From contig CBCOYO010000046.1 in NCBI GenBank assembly GCA_965114465.1, positions 1 to 23,542 on the forward strand: 23,542 bases of DNA. The letters are read 5' to 3'. The notes below the pieces were generated by a model. The model made no database searches and was not told the DNA's origin. It worked only from the letters and a program-made list of their open reading frames with translations. This document shows positions 1 to 7,816 of this stretch, one piece after another (positions within the stretch are counted from its first letter, which is position 1; the number at the start of each line of letters is the position of its first letter). Source of the stretch: COE1 sp965114465. Its GTDB lineage: Bacteria; Bacillota; Clostridia; Lachnospirales; Lachnospiraceae. The position numbers and the translations under genes were made by a program.

Positions 1-23
1 AGCAATTTCCAATGGCTGGATAC

Positions 24-55
24 GTAACAGTTCAATGGGTTATCTGAACTGTTAC
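24..55. other. Perfect 11-bp inverted repeat downstream of the SGNH gene
   Basis: The arms GTAACAGTTCA (24-34) and TGAACTGTTAC (45-55) are exact reverse complements around a 10-base loop. The hairpin lies 30 bases past the stop of the minus-strand SGNH gene, where a terminator would be expected. In the minus direction it is followed by GTATCC, not a U-run. In the plus direction it is followed by a T-rich stretch, so it may serve a plus-strand transcript from outside the window. The structure is certain; its role is not. Confidence 0.5.
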
Positions 56-84
56 AAATTTTCCTTTTAATCTTTCTATATTCC

Positions 85-1572
85 CTAACGATACGCAGTA
101 TTTTCCACTGTATGCGTGTCAAAACAAACCGAATCAATTACTTTTCCTGTATTATTAAGATATACTACAATATTGATTCCTCTGCCATTTTTAGATTTTT
201 CTACTCCATCTATAATAACAGAACTGACATTCCCACAAGCATATCCTGCGCTCGTTATTGTAAAAAACATGGATTTCTTCTCTAATAACCCATGAAATTC
301 TATTTTTTCAGGCTCTAACTGCTCCGTCAGCACCCCATTAGAAATAACCGCTAAATAACTGTATCGAAACTTCCCTTTTAAATCGGCTTTCAGCCCCAAT
401 TTCTTTAAATTTTCAAGTGTCGAATCTTTTAATGCACCCGTACATTCGTCCCTCACAGAAATAAAAATGGTATATCGTGTATCTTGTAACAACGTTAAAT
501 ATGTATCAATATCTGTTATATGAACCAAAGCATAATCCTTTTTGATTTCTTCATAATATCCACTTGTACTTTCCCACTGCCAATCATTTTGACAGATATT
601 ATTATAATTGTTTAATAAATATTTACCAATATAATTCGTTACTTTCTGTGCTCCCCAAAGATTCCCATGCCCATCATCACTGTTATCCTGCTCAAAACGA
701 TAATCACATTCTTCATATATCGTCTTCTCATTAAAATCAAGAAATGCAAGATTATGCGCCGCGGCATACTGCTGAATTGTATTATGTTTTTCTATATTTT
801 GATATGTTGATGGCGTTTTTATTAGAATCAATGAAATATTTTCCTGAGCACACAATTGCGTTATCTTATCCAAATATTCTTCCATAAGCGGAACCATCTC
901 TATTTTTTCTTGTGATACGCCATGTGCAAACGGCACAAAATTTTGCTTTTTGCCATAGTGCGAAAATGGTGCATAACCTTTTAATTCATAATGACTGCTT
1001 TTTTCCAGATATGTAAAATCATTTTCTGACAATTCTTTCCATCGAGTGTGATAACGAATGTTTGGAAGATAATAGCTTAATTCTGATTGATTTTCATCTA
1101 ACTTGCAAATCGTTTTAACTGCTTCTTTTTTCACCAAAGACCAATGCATATAATCCAATGCTTTCCTTGTACAGCTTTCTGCCGAATTAAGCGGCTCTTC
1201 TGGACGATAATCGAACAAAATATAACAATCCAGCAAGACCACTTTAGGCTTTTGAAAACGAAGTGCTTCTTTTAGCCAAAAGTAAGAGGTAATTAAATTT
1301 TGCTGCTCGCATCCTAGATTATAACTGCGTATCCTATATTTATTGTATAGTTCTTGCGGCAGAAAAAACGAAGCAGCATGGCTGCTTCCAAAGCAAAGGA
1401 CATCAATACTGTTTTCTGCCATTTGATAAAATCCTAAATAGGTCGAAGTTGTCGGCCATGCATTATCACAAAAAAACTTTGGCACAATTACTTGAAACAC
1501 CAGTTTCACGCAAATAATTAGTATACATAAAAATGCAATACTTTTCTCAGTAAATTTCCAATGCTTTCTCAA
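85..1572 (-). CDS. Membrane-anchored SGNH/DHHW-type acyl-transfer partner with C-terminal ILEI-like domain
   Basis: This 495-residue protein has one N-terminal membrane segment (about residues 12-32) and then an outside SGNH hydrolase-like domain. GSSH at 62-65 looks like the nucleophile block, and DDGHGN at 299-304 like the catalytic Asp-His block. Proteins of this type accept an acyl group from an MBOAT partner and pass it to a surface polysaccharide; that role is inferred from the adjacent MBOAT gene. The last 150 residues or so resemble ILEI/FAM3-type domains: GRGINIVVY and SVCFDTHT near the C-terminus, and a TIFISVRDE segment with KKLGL before them, in an order that looks permuted. The start is TTG at 1570-1572, directly after the MBOAT stop (TAATTG). 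The GGAGG site lies inside the last MBOAT codons, so the two genes are probably translationally coupled. The acyl group and target polymer cannot be told from sequence. Confidence 0.8.
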   Translation of the reverse strand: MRKHWKFTEKSIAFLCILIICVKLVFQVIVPKFFCDNAWPTTSTYLGFYQMAENSIDVLCFGSSHAASFFLPQELYNKYRIRSYNLGCEQQNLITSYFWLKEALRFQKPKVVLLDCYILFDYRPEEPLNSAESCTRKALDYMHWSLVKKEAVKTICKLDENQSELSYYLPNIRYHTRWKELSENDFTYLEKSSHYELKGYAPFSHYGKKQNFVPFAHGVSQEKIEMVPLMEEYLDKITQLCAQENISLILIKTPSTYQNIEKHNTIQQYAAAHNLAFLDFNEKTIYEECDYRFEQDNSDDGHGNLWGAQKVTNYIGKYLLNNYNNICQNDWQWESTSGYYEEIKKDYALVHITDIDTYLTLLQDTRYTIFISVRDECTGALKDSTLENLKKLGLKADLKGKFRYSYLAVISNGVLTEQLEPEKIEFHGLLEKKSMFFTITSAGYACGNVSSVIIDGVEKSKNGRGINIVVYLNNTGKVIDSVCFDTHTVENTAYR

Positions 1573-2997
1573 TTAAAAACCTCCATAAATAAAATCTTGT
1601 GCATTATAGCCAAAACCATATGTTCCAAATATCATAATACAAAGAATCGCTGCAATATAAATAGCCCAACGCATATATACAGAACGGTTCATTATATAGT
1701 TCCTAATACAGATACCTTTTTCCTGCTTAGAGTGAATCCAAATCAAAATACCAATAGAAATCAGCAAAACACACCAATCTTTCCAATCCAGCCCTAATTT
1801 TAGTAGTGCATCATTAAAAAATATCCACGGATTATAGACAAAGAACATACTTTTTATGATATACATACCAATTTCCAAACTATCTGCACGAAAGATTACC
1901 CACGCTAATGTCACCCAAAAAAAGACACTTATTCGCTGCATTACTATCCGCAAACCCGATTGTTCCGGCAGCAAAACAATATTATATAATTTTATTCGTA
2001 TCTTTTGTGTCAATGCCCCCACAATTTGATAAACAGCATGCACCAATCCCCAAACAAAAAATTGCAGTCCATTGCCGTGCCAAACACCGCTTACTGCAAA
2101 CGTAATCAATAGATTTACATACTTTGCTATAGTTCCTTTTCTATTACCTCCCAATGGAATATAAATATAATCACGCAGCCACCCACTAAAAGAGATATGC
2201 CATCTCCGCCAAAAATCTTTTATTGAAACCGCAAAATAAGGACGTTTAAAATTGTCTATTAATTCCACACCAAACAGACCTGCAACGCCCTGCGATATTG
2301 TTACACACGCCAAAAAATCTGTATATAGTTCAATACTATATAAAATGCCTGCTACCCAAAAATAAAACCCTTTATAAATTTCCCACTTCGCAAAAATTTC
2401 GTTTACAATTACCGCTGCTTTATCTGCAATCATTAATTTTAGGAAAAATCCCCATAAAATCAATTGTATTCCTTTGACAAATGATTCTTCCTGAAAACAA
2501 TGCCCTTGATAAAGCTGATTTGATAACTGCTGGTAACGTGGTATTGGCCCTTGAATAATCTGTGGAAAGAATAAAACATATAACGCATATTTAAAAATAT
2601 TCTTCTGTGCACTAATTTTCCCTTTATTAATATCAATTAAGTAAGAAATTATCTGCAAGGTATAAAAAGAGATTCCTACAGGAGCAATCCCTGCAATAAA
2701 CACATTCTGAAGTTCCCCTTTTAATATAAACCAAACAATAGTCAATATAAAAACAGAACTGTACACAATTACATGACCTATTTTTTTATATTCTCGGAAC
2801 TGTACTATCAAAAGCCCTGCAAAATAAGAAAGAATAATTGTTAATAATACTATCCATATTCCTTTGTCGCATACTTTATAATAAAACCACACACTCCCTA
2901 TTAAAATTGCCAACCACCGAATCTGTAGCGGAATAATATAATAAACAATACATACCACTGCTACAAAAAGATAGAAATCAAAAGATATATAGGTCAT
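1573..2997 (-). CDS. MBOAT family membrane O-acyltransferase (DltB/AlgI-like)
   Basis: This 474-residue polytopic membrane protein has about ten hydrophobic segments. It carries the family hallmarks FWRRWHISFSGWLRDYIYIP (262-281), a PLGGNRKG loop just after, and SGVWHG (303-308), whose histidine is the expected catalytic residue. GISFYTLQ (108-115) and FFPQIIQGPI (143-152) are also typical. Family members move an acyl group, usually acetyl, across the membrane onto a surface glycan such as alginate, peptidoglycan or teichoic acid. The next gene encodes an SGNH partner with no spacing, so the pair probably works as one O-acylation machine, as AlgI works with AlgJ/AlgX. No dlt genes are nearby, which argues against teichoic acid D-alanylation. 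The ribosome site is weak (GGTGG, 12 bases from ATG). Confidence 0.9.
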   Translation of the reverse strand: MTYISFDFYLFVAVVCIVYYIIPLQIRWLAILIGSVWFYYKVCDKGIWIVLLTIILSYFAGLLIVQFREYKKIGHVIVYSSVFILTIVWFILKGELQNVFIAGIAPVGISFYTLQIISYLIDINKGKISAQKNIFKYALYVLFFPQIIQGPIPRYQQLSNQLYQGHCFQEESFVKGIQLILWGFFLKLMIADKAAVIVNEIFAKWEIYKGFYFWVAGILYSIELYTDFLACVTISQGVAGLFGVELIDNFKRPYFAVSIKDFWRRWHISFSGWLRDYIYIPLGGNRKGTIAKYVNLLITFAVSGVWHGNGLQFFVWGLVHAVYQIVGALTQKIRIKLYNIVLLPEQSGLRIVMQRISVFFWVTLAWVIFRADSLEIGMYIIKSMFFVYNPWIFFNDALLKLGLDWKDWCVLLISIGILIWIHSKQEKGICIRNYIMNRSVYMRWAIYIAAILCIMIFGTYGFGYNAQDFIYGGF

Positions 2998-3061
2998 TTT
3001 TCTTTATTACCACCCTTCATTTTACGTGTTATCTATGAGTCTGTATAACAAAACTGTATTT

Positions 3062-3090
3062 ATTAAATCATAACAAATATAGATTTTCAA
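3062..3090 (-). promoter_or_regulatory. Predicted promoter for the MBOAT-SGNH operon
   Basis: Read on the minus strand, TTGAAA (-35, 3085-3090) and TTTAAT (-10, 3062-3067) are separated by exactly 17 bases. This predicts a start near 3055 and a leader of about 58 bases. It is a motif match only, and AT-rich DNA gives many such matches. Confidence 0.4.
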
Positions 3091-3147
3091 ATGAAGAATT
3101 ATTTTTCGTGCATATAATTGCGTGATTGTGCATATTGTGCAAAAAAA

Positions 3148-3348
3148 GAGGCTGTCGCATTCAGTCAAATGTATACAAGATAGTCTAACACCGTGTTGCG
3201 ATTTATACTATATCTTGTATAATCAAAGCTTAGGAATTGTAGGAAAATAAGTGCTGAGATTGCTTGTCTATTTCTCCTGCAAGATTGAAGAAATAGACAA
3301 GCAAGATCTGTCACTTATTTTTCTACAGTTCCTTTTTGCGACAGCCCC
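3148..3348. mobile_element. MITE-like element with GGCTGTCGCA ends, interrupted by a second palindrome
   Basis: The 12-base ends GAGGCTGTCGCA (3148-3159) and TGCGACAGCCCC (3337-3348) are inverted repeats with one mismatch. Inside is a further hairpin, ATACAAGATA near 3173 against TATCTTGTAT near 3211-3220. The stretch 3232-3333 is a separate palindrome of another family. Removing it leaves about 99 bp, close to the 101-103 bp of the two elements at 17192 and 19770, whose ends are similar. No transposase is encoded, so movement would need an enzyme elsewhere. Confidence 0.6.
3232..3333. repeat. Palindromic repeat, AGGAACTG family, copy 1
   Basis: This 102-bp imperfect palindrome has arms of about 46 bases. 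It starts AGGAATTGTAGGAAAATAAG and ends with the inverse ACTTATTTTTCTACAGTTCCT less one base at the edge. GCTTGTCTATTTCT occurs in both arms. Related copies lie at 17448, 19475, 23409 and 23497. It sits inside the GGCTGTCGCA element, which suggests a later insertion. It codes for no protein. Confidence 0.75.
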
Positions 3349-3363
3349 ATATAATACACATAT

Positions 3364-3422
3364 ACTCACGAGCAGTAAATTTTACCATATCAAAATCAAA
3401 CAAAATATTTACGCCCGTGAGT
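3364..3422. repeat. Inverted repeat with ACTCACGAGC end
   Basis: ACTCACG (3364-3370) pairs with CGTGAGT (3416-3422), and inside that GTAAA pairs with TTTAC. The left end resembles the left end of the larger palindrome at 7075-7180 (ATACTCACGAGC against ATACTTACGAGC, then a T-rich stretch), so the two may be one family. It lies about 60 bases downstream of the paaK stop and could also fold in that transcript, though no U-run follows. Confidence 0.45.
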
Positions 3423-3483
3423 CAGCGTGATTGGCAAATTTAAGTGCTCGCTGGTATAAGTACCAAATTAAATATAATTACCT

Positions 3484-4788
3484 TTATTTATATAAGTCCC
3501 TCTTATCAATTACACGAACTGCTTTTCCTTCGCTTCGTGTAATGGTTTTTGGCTCTACAACTTTCACATCAACGCGAATGCCGAGCATAGATTTTAAGTC
3601 GGATACAATCTTCTTTTCTCGCTCTGCTGTTGTAACGGAAGGATTTGCAGCCATTTCCGGCGTTAACTCCACTTGTACTTCTATTGTATCATTATTGCCG
3701 ACACGGTCAACCAATATTTGATAGTTCGACTGATACCCTCTATTTAACAGCACGGTTTCTATCTGGGAGGGCCATACATTTACGCCCTTTACTACCATCA
3801 TATCATCACTTCTGCCCATTGGCTTATGCATACGGATATGGGTACGCCCACAAGAACATTTCTTGCGTGTTAAATAGCAGAGATCTCTCGTGCGGTAACG
3901 AAGCAGCGGAAACGCTTTTTTGGTAATACAAGTAAACACAAGTTCTCCTATTTCTCCTTCTGGAAGCACTTCGCCAGTATCCGGATTAATAATTTCTGGT
4001 ATAAAATGATCTTCCTGAATATGCATTCCCTGCTGCTCCTCACATTCAAAGGAAACGCCAGGTCCAGAAATCTCAGTTAATCCATATATATCGTATGCTT
4101 TAATTCCCAACAGTTCTTCTATGTTTTGGCGCATTTTTTCTGTCCAAGGCTCCGCACCAAAAATACCTGCTTTTAACTTTATCTTGTCCTTTAATCCACG
4201 TTCTTGAATTGCTTCGCCTAAATTTGCAGCATAAGATGGTGTACAGCACAAAATAGTAGATCCCAAATCTGTCATAAATTGAATCTGCCTGTCTGTATTT
4301 CCTGAGGACATCGGCAATGTCAAGCACCCCACTTTATGAGAGCCACCATTTAATCCAGGGCCTCCTGTAAACAAACCATATCCATAACATACATGACAAA
4401 CATCGCCTTTACCGCCTCCTGCTGCCATTACTGCCCTTGCGCAGCAATCCTCCCAAATATCAATATCTTCCTGTGTATAAAAAGCGACAACACGGCGTCC
4501 CGTTGTACCGCTTGTAGATTGAATCCGCACACAGTCTGTCAAAGGAACTGCCAACAACCCATAAGGATATTGATCCCGCAAATCATCTTTTGTAATAAAA
4601 GGAAGTTTATGCAAGTCTTCAACTCCATGAATATCGTCTGGCATTACCCCAATTTCATCCATTTTATCATGATAAAACTTTACATGATCATATACATAGC
4701 GCACCTGTTTGATCAGACGCTCACTTTGCAGTGCCAAAATCTGCTCAACAGGCATCGTTTCAATTTCTGGTTGATAGTAGTTTCCCAT
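3484..4788 (-). CDS. paaK: Phenylacetate-CoA ligase family protein (aryl-acetate:CoA ligase)
   Basis: At 434 residues this is the normal length for PaaK-type adenylate-forming ligases, which convert an aryl acid, ATP and CoA to an aryl-CoA plus AMP and pyrophosphate. Visible motifs are the P-loop STSGTTGRR (91-99), GAEPWTE (211-217), YGLTEISGPG (235-244), YRTRDLC (298-304), the hinge GRSDDMMVVKG (325-335) and the C-terminal EGKAVRV lysine region (420-426). CSCGRTH (311-317) is typical of the family. The start has a good GGAGGT site. The protein is cytoplasmic. In gut anaerobes such ligases may handle phenylacetate, indoleacetate or hydroxylated relatives made from aromatic amino acids. No ferredoxin oxidoreductase (iorAB) or paa pathway gene is adjacent, so the true substrate is open. 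Confidence 0.9.
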   Translation of the reverse strand: MGNYYQPEIETMPVEQILALQSERLIKQVRYVYDHVKFYHDKMDEIGVMPDDIHGVEDLHKLPFITKDDLRDQYPYGLLAVPLTDCVRIQSTSGTTGRRVVAFYTQEDIDIWEDCCARAVMAAGGGKGDVCHVCYGYGLFTGGPGLNGGSHKVGCLTLPMSSGNTDRQIQFMTDLGSTILCCTPSYAANLGEAIQERGLKDKIKLKAGIFGAEPWTEKMRQNIEELLGIKAYDIYGLTEISGPGVSFECEEQQGMHIQEDHFIPEIINPDTGEVLPEGEIGELVFTCITKKAFPLLRYRTRDLCYLTRKKCSCGRTHIRMHKPMGRSDDMMVVKGVNVWPSQIETVLLNRGYQSNYQILVDRVGNNDTIEVQVELTPEMAANPSVTTAEREKKIVSDLKSMLGIRVDVKVVEPKTITRSEGKAVRVIDKRDLYK

Positions 4789-4848
4789 AATTACCTCCGC
4801 TTTCTTGTTGTTCCAATTTTTTCAGCTATAAAAACACGTCACTTGTAA

Positions 4849-4877
4849 ATAATACCATTTTTGGGGAAATTTCGCAA
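4849..4877 (-). promoter_or_regulatory. Predicted promoter for the paaK-like gene
   Basis: On the minus strand TTGCGA (-35, 4872-4877) and TATTAT (-10, 4849-4854) are spaced by 17 bases. The predicted start lies about 55 bases ahead of the ATG at 4788. The upstream gene ends at 4990, so paaK is probably transcribed on its own. Confidence 0.5.
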
Positions 4878-4989
4878 TTTAATTTTTCTAATACTGTTAA
4901 AACGATAAAATATTCGCAATACTAACTTATTTGTTATGCAATTTTCGCCCATTATCAGAACAAAATAAGCAAAAGATAACAAGAATCTT

Positions 4990-5778
4990 TCACCATTCAT
5001 TAATATTTGGTCTAGGATTTCTCCACCACTGTTCGAAATCCGTTGTATAGCGCGATAATACATTTTCAATATTCGTTGGTATCTGATAAGATGTAATTTC
5101 CAAAAAATATTTCACAAATTGGTCGATATCTTCCATTTCCTGAGATTTTGCTGATTTTCTTCCTAAACAAACCAATTTAGCAGACTGATCGGATATGCTT
5201 TCAACAAATTCTTCCAATCTTCGATTACTTGGAAACAAAATCTCATTTTCCTGCAATATCATACGATATATACTATAAATTACCTCATTAACTGCATGGA
5301 GCTTCATATAACCATCAATGGGGCATACTTTTAAAAAATAATAGTAATTTAACCAGAAATCCGAATAAAATGAAAGCATTTTTTCCTCTTTCTCCTGCTT
5401 CTGAAAAATCGGAATCTTTGATACAATCCGCGGTATATCCACATCCTTTGTAAATAATACTTGTGCTTTTATAAATGCGTTTCTTGTAGGTTCGCTTCCC
5501 TTATACGCCGCATCTTCTAAATATGCTTTCGTCATATATTTTACGTCAAAATATCCATCTTCATAAGTACAATATCCTTTTATGGTTTCCGTCGTTGTAT
5601 TATTTTGCACACGCAGCCTATAAGCACTATCTGTAATAACAACCATCGCATCCAAATCAGAATCTGGTCTTTCACAGCCTTTGGCGACAGAACCACCAAA
5701 AATCAACGCTATTACATCCTCTCTAGCCCCAAAATATGTTTTAAGATTTTCTAACGATTCCTTGTGGTGCTGATACAT
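4990..5778 (-). CDS. Nucleotidyltransferase-domain protein (aminoglycoside adenylyltransferase-like fold)
   Basis: This 262-residue cytoplasmic protein opens with a polymerase-beta-type nucleotidyltransferase domain: GGSVAKG at 28-34, then PDSDLDAMV at 38-46, whose aspartates D41 and D43 fit the metal-binding pair. The rest is helical and aromatic-rich (FYSDFWLNYYYFLK), recalling the C-terminal helices of streptomycin/aminoglycoside 6-adenylyltransferase-like proteins. Such enzymes move a nucleotide onto a small molecule or protein. The substrate cannot be read from sequence, and a resistance function should not be assumed. The start ATG has a GGGAGG site seven bases upstream. The gene stands alone between paaK and the Nudix fusion, with about 90-200 bases on each side. 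Confidence 0.75.
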   Translation of the reverse strand: MYQHHKESLENLKTYFGAREDVIALIFGGSVAKGCERPDSDLDAMVVITDSAYRLRVQNNTTTETIKGYCTYEDGYFDVKYMTKAYLEDAAYKGSEPTRNAFIKAQVLFTKDVDIPRIVSKIPIFQKQEKEEKMLSFYSDFWLNYYYFLKVCPIDGYMKLHAVNEVIYSIYRMILQENEILFPSNRRLEEFVESISDQSAKLVCLGRKSAKSQEMEDIDQFVKYFLEITSYQIPTNIENVLSRYTTDFEQWWRNPRPNINEW

Positions 5779-5870
5779 AATAGCCCTCCCATCTTATTTC
5801 TCAATATTCCTTGTACCATTATAAATTGGAAATCATATGCCAATCCCTATGAATAAACATCCTAATATAT

Positions 5871-7046
5871 TTATACACACTCTATCCATGATTCAAAATA
5901 CTGTTCTTGAAACTGTATTTTTTCTTGTATTTCCTCCCTGGAAAATATCATATTTTCTGGGCAGACCACCCACTTATCCTCTTTATCATTATTACGGTGC
6001 ACAATCGCAATTATTTTTCCGGTAAACTGTTCTACTGGTGTTTCCACTCCAAGAATATAGACATCTTGTTCCTCCCCATCACCAGCTATAATGCCCTCTA
6101 CATATCCATAATTAATAGGATAATACAAATCTTTTTCTTTTGGGTGATAAGAACCTTTGGGTCTATCAACTTTTACGGTTACTTTTACTGCTCTTTTTTC
6201 TGCATTTTCATGTTCTGCTATGTATTGAAATAATTTTGCCGCAATCATCTGCGTCTGATATTCTACATGAATTGCCAAGTCGCAGATTTGAAAATTTTGC
6301 GCAGAATAGAGCAGAAATCCGATAACCATATTGCGATCCAAAACGCAAACAGCTGTTCCATCTTCAATATGTCTTTTTAGATTCTTTTTGTATATTTCTT
6401 TAGTGCTTTCTTTCTGCAATTGTCCGCTATCCCATTTTGCAACCTCTGCCAGACTCATACAGGAAGCAAGGTTTTGCAAAGAAGCACGTTTCACTTCGAT
6501 ATTGCTGAAACGAAAACTGTTGTCGCAGGCGTATTTCTTCATAAGAAACAGCTTATCCAGGATAAAATGTGGTATCATAATTCCTTCCTGTACCATCTGC
6601 ATCATTTCCTGTTCCGACACCCACTTTACCCGCTGAACTTCTTCTTCCTGCAATACCAGCTTAGAAATATCTACTTCCTGCTCTATAAAATAATAATCAT
6701 CAAATCCATTGGCAAAATGAATGGTGAAATAAGGTCTGACACCTGTTAAATCTACTTTCAGTCCTAGTTCCTCAAAAAGCTCTCTTTCTGCTGCTTTCTG
6801 GCTGGTATCACCACTTACAGCGGAACCGCCCACCGTTACATCCCACATATTGGGCCACCCGCTTTTATATGGCTGTCTTTGCTGTATTAAAAGTTCATTA
6901 TTATGGTTAAAAATACATACATGAATTACAAGATGATATTCGCCCTCTTTCATTGGCTCTCCTCGCTTATGTACTTTTCCGGTTAATATTCTGTTTTCAT
7001 CATATAAATCCCATAATTCATCTGTTTTGTCATTAAGCTGTTTCAT
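5871..7046 (-). CDS. Three-part fusion: Nudix hydrolase + GNAT-like + inorganic-pyrophosphatase-like
   Basis: The start chosen is ATG at 7046 (391 residues), because AAAGGA lies 12 bases upstream and homologous Nudix proteins begin near this point; a longer frame to 7115 exists. Residues 1-170 form an IPP-isomerase-like Nudix domain. Its Nudix box is at 74-96 (G, five residues, D80, seven residues, RELFEELGL), where the first Glu is Asp. Residues about 183-280 resemble a GNAT acetyltransferase, but the acetyl-CoA loop is degenerate (EYQTQMIAA). Residues about 288-391 resemble small pyrophosphatase-family proteins: VDRPKGSY, YYPINYGYV and DGEEQDVYIL (323-332), the last a variant of the DGDPLDV signature. 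A Nudix enzyme that releases pyrophosphate joined to a pyrophosphatase-like part is suggestive, but activity is not shown. It is cytoplasmic, with no operon partner in close contact. Confidence 0.8.
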   Translation of the reverse strand: MKQLNDKTDELWDLYDENRILTGKVHKRGEPMKEGEYHLVIHVCIFNHNNELLIQQRQPYKSGWPNMWDVTVGGSAVSGDTSQKAAERELFEELGLKVDLTGVRPYFTIHFANGFDDYYFIEQEVDISKLVLQEEEVQRVKWVSEQEMMQMVQEGIMIPHFILDKLFLMKKYACDNSFRFSNIEVKRASLQNLASCMSLAEVAKWDSGQLQKESTKEIYKKNLKRHIEDGTAVCVLDRNMVIGFLLYSAQNFQICDLAIHVEYQTQMIAAKLFQYIAEHENAEKRAVKVTVKVDRPKGSYHPKEKDLYYPINYGYVEGIIAGDGEEQDVYILGVETPVEQFTGKIIAIVHRNNDKEDKWVVCPENMIFSREEIQEKIQFQEQYFESWIECV

Positions 7047-7074
7047 ATTTATAAATATTCCTTTCGAACAATTC

Positions 7075-7180
7075 CTATACTTACGAGCGATTAGATTTTC
7101 CTTTCTGCACAGCACGTATTGCCCGCTTATGCAATATGGGCTGTGCAGAAATTGGAAAATCTTAACAGTCGTTAGTATAC
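7075..7180. repeat. Long imperfect palindrome between nrdG and the Nudix gene
   Basis: The arms are about 47 bases. TATACTTACGAGCG near 7076 pairs with the inverse of GTCGTTAGTATAC ending at 7180. AGATTTTCC pairs with GGAAAATCT, TTTCTGCACAGC with GCTGTGCAGAAA apart from small bulges, and TATTGC with GCAATA at the tip. The outer sequence resembles the element at 3364. It lies 8 bases past the nrdG stop, so the mRNA would carry a very stable hairpin there. It may be a MITE relic that protects or ends the nrd transcript. No U-run follows. Confidence 0.7.
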
Positions 7181-7187
7181 AAACTAT

Positions 7188-7793
7188 TTATACACTGCAG
7201 GCATTTCTTTTAATACCACAGCTTGAAACATTAAATTGTATAATATTCTTACTTGCACTTGCCGTTTCTCTGCCCATTGGAATGTCATCATAATCTCCAC
7301 AGTGCAGCACCAAAACAGCAATATCCTTCTGTGCAAGAGTCGCCTGTACATCTATTACACGCTGGTTGCTGCTGCCCTTCCACATTAATGTAGCATCCTT
7401 TTTATTTATCTGAAATTCTCCATCTACCAGCACATCTACATACTTGAAAAGCGTTTCATGCATAATGCTTTCCCAGCGATCGCCTGTATACAGCCAAATT
7501 GTTTTATTCGGATATTTCTCTTTTATCTCCGCCATTAACGCCTCTACCTCATCTCGATTCGCACGGTGCAGCGGATCGCCGCCGGAAAACGTTATCCCTT
7601 CAATATATGGCTTATCTAGTTGCGCAAATATCTCTGCCTTTGCCGCCTCGTCAAATTCCAGCCCGCCATTGGGATCCCATGTCATTGGATTCTGGCAGCC
7701 TTTACAGCAATGCGAACACCCTGCCACCCACAAAACCACGCGCAGACCATCTCCATTTAACATATCGTCCTTTGTAATATTATGATACCGCAT
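7188..7793 (-). CDS. nrdG: Anaerobic ribonucleotide reductase activating protein (radical SAM)
   Basis: This 201-residue radical-SAM activase reduces S-adenosylmethionine with a 4Fe-4S cluster to install the glycyl radical in NrdD. The cluster motif C-x3-C-x2-C is at C26, C30 and C33 (GCSHCCKGCQNP). TFSGGDPL (about residues 68-75) is the SAM-binding GGDP. LWLYTG, VDVLVDGEF and SSNQRVIDV are standard NrdG segments. After these, where most NrdG proteins end, about 40 further residues follow with three cysteines (LHCGDYDD, then SSCGIKRNACSV). This tail may be a lineage feature. The start has GGAGGG seven bases upstream. The gene lies 23 bases after nrdD, so the two form one operon under the NrdR-controlled promoter at 10121. 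Confidence 0.95.
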   Translation of the reverse strand: MRYHNITKDDMLNGDGLRVVLWVAGCSHCCKGCQNPMTWDPNGGLEFDEAAKAEIFAQLDKPYIEGITFSGGDPLHRANRDEVEALMAEIKEKYPNKTIWLYTGDRWESIMHETLFKYVDVLVDGEFQINKKDATLMWKGSSNQRVIDVQATLAQKDIAVLVLHCGDYDDIPMGRETASASKNIIQFNVSSCGIKRNACSV

Positions 7794-7816
7794 AACATCC
7801 CTCCGTTTTATGTTTT

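Noticed and set aside
24..55. Clear terminator for the MBOAT-SGNH operon
   Set aside because: The stem is perfect, but no U-run follows in the direction of the operon, so only the structure is reported.
1561..1797. Plus-strand reading frame of 78 codons opposite the MBOAT gene
   Set aside because: It overlaps the well-supported MBOAT gene, has no ribosome site and no known family. Similar opposite-strand frames throughout nrdD, paaK, GH13 and M56 were rejected for the same reason.
4839..5069. Short minus-strand frame between the nucleotidyltransferase and paaK
   Set aside because: It overlaps the end of the nucleotidyltransferase gene and the paaK promoter and has no recognisable start signals.
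4990..5778. Calling the nucleotidyltransferase an antibiotic-resistance gene
   Set aside because: Only the general nucleotidyltransferase motifs are visible; the substrate-determining part does not clearly match a resistance enzyme.
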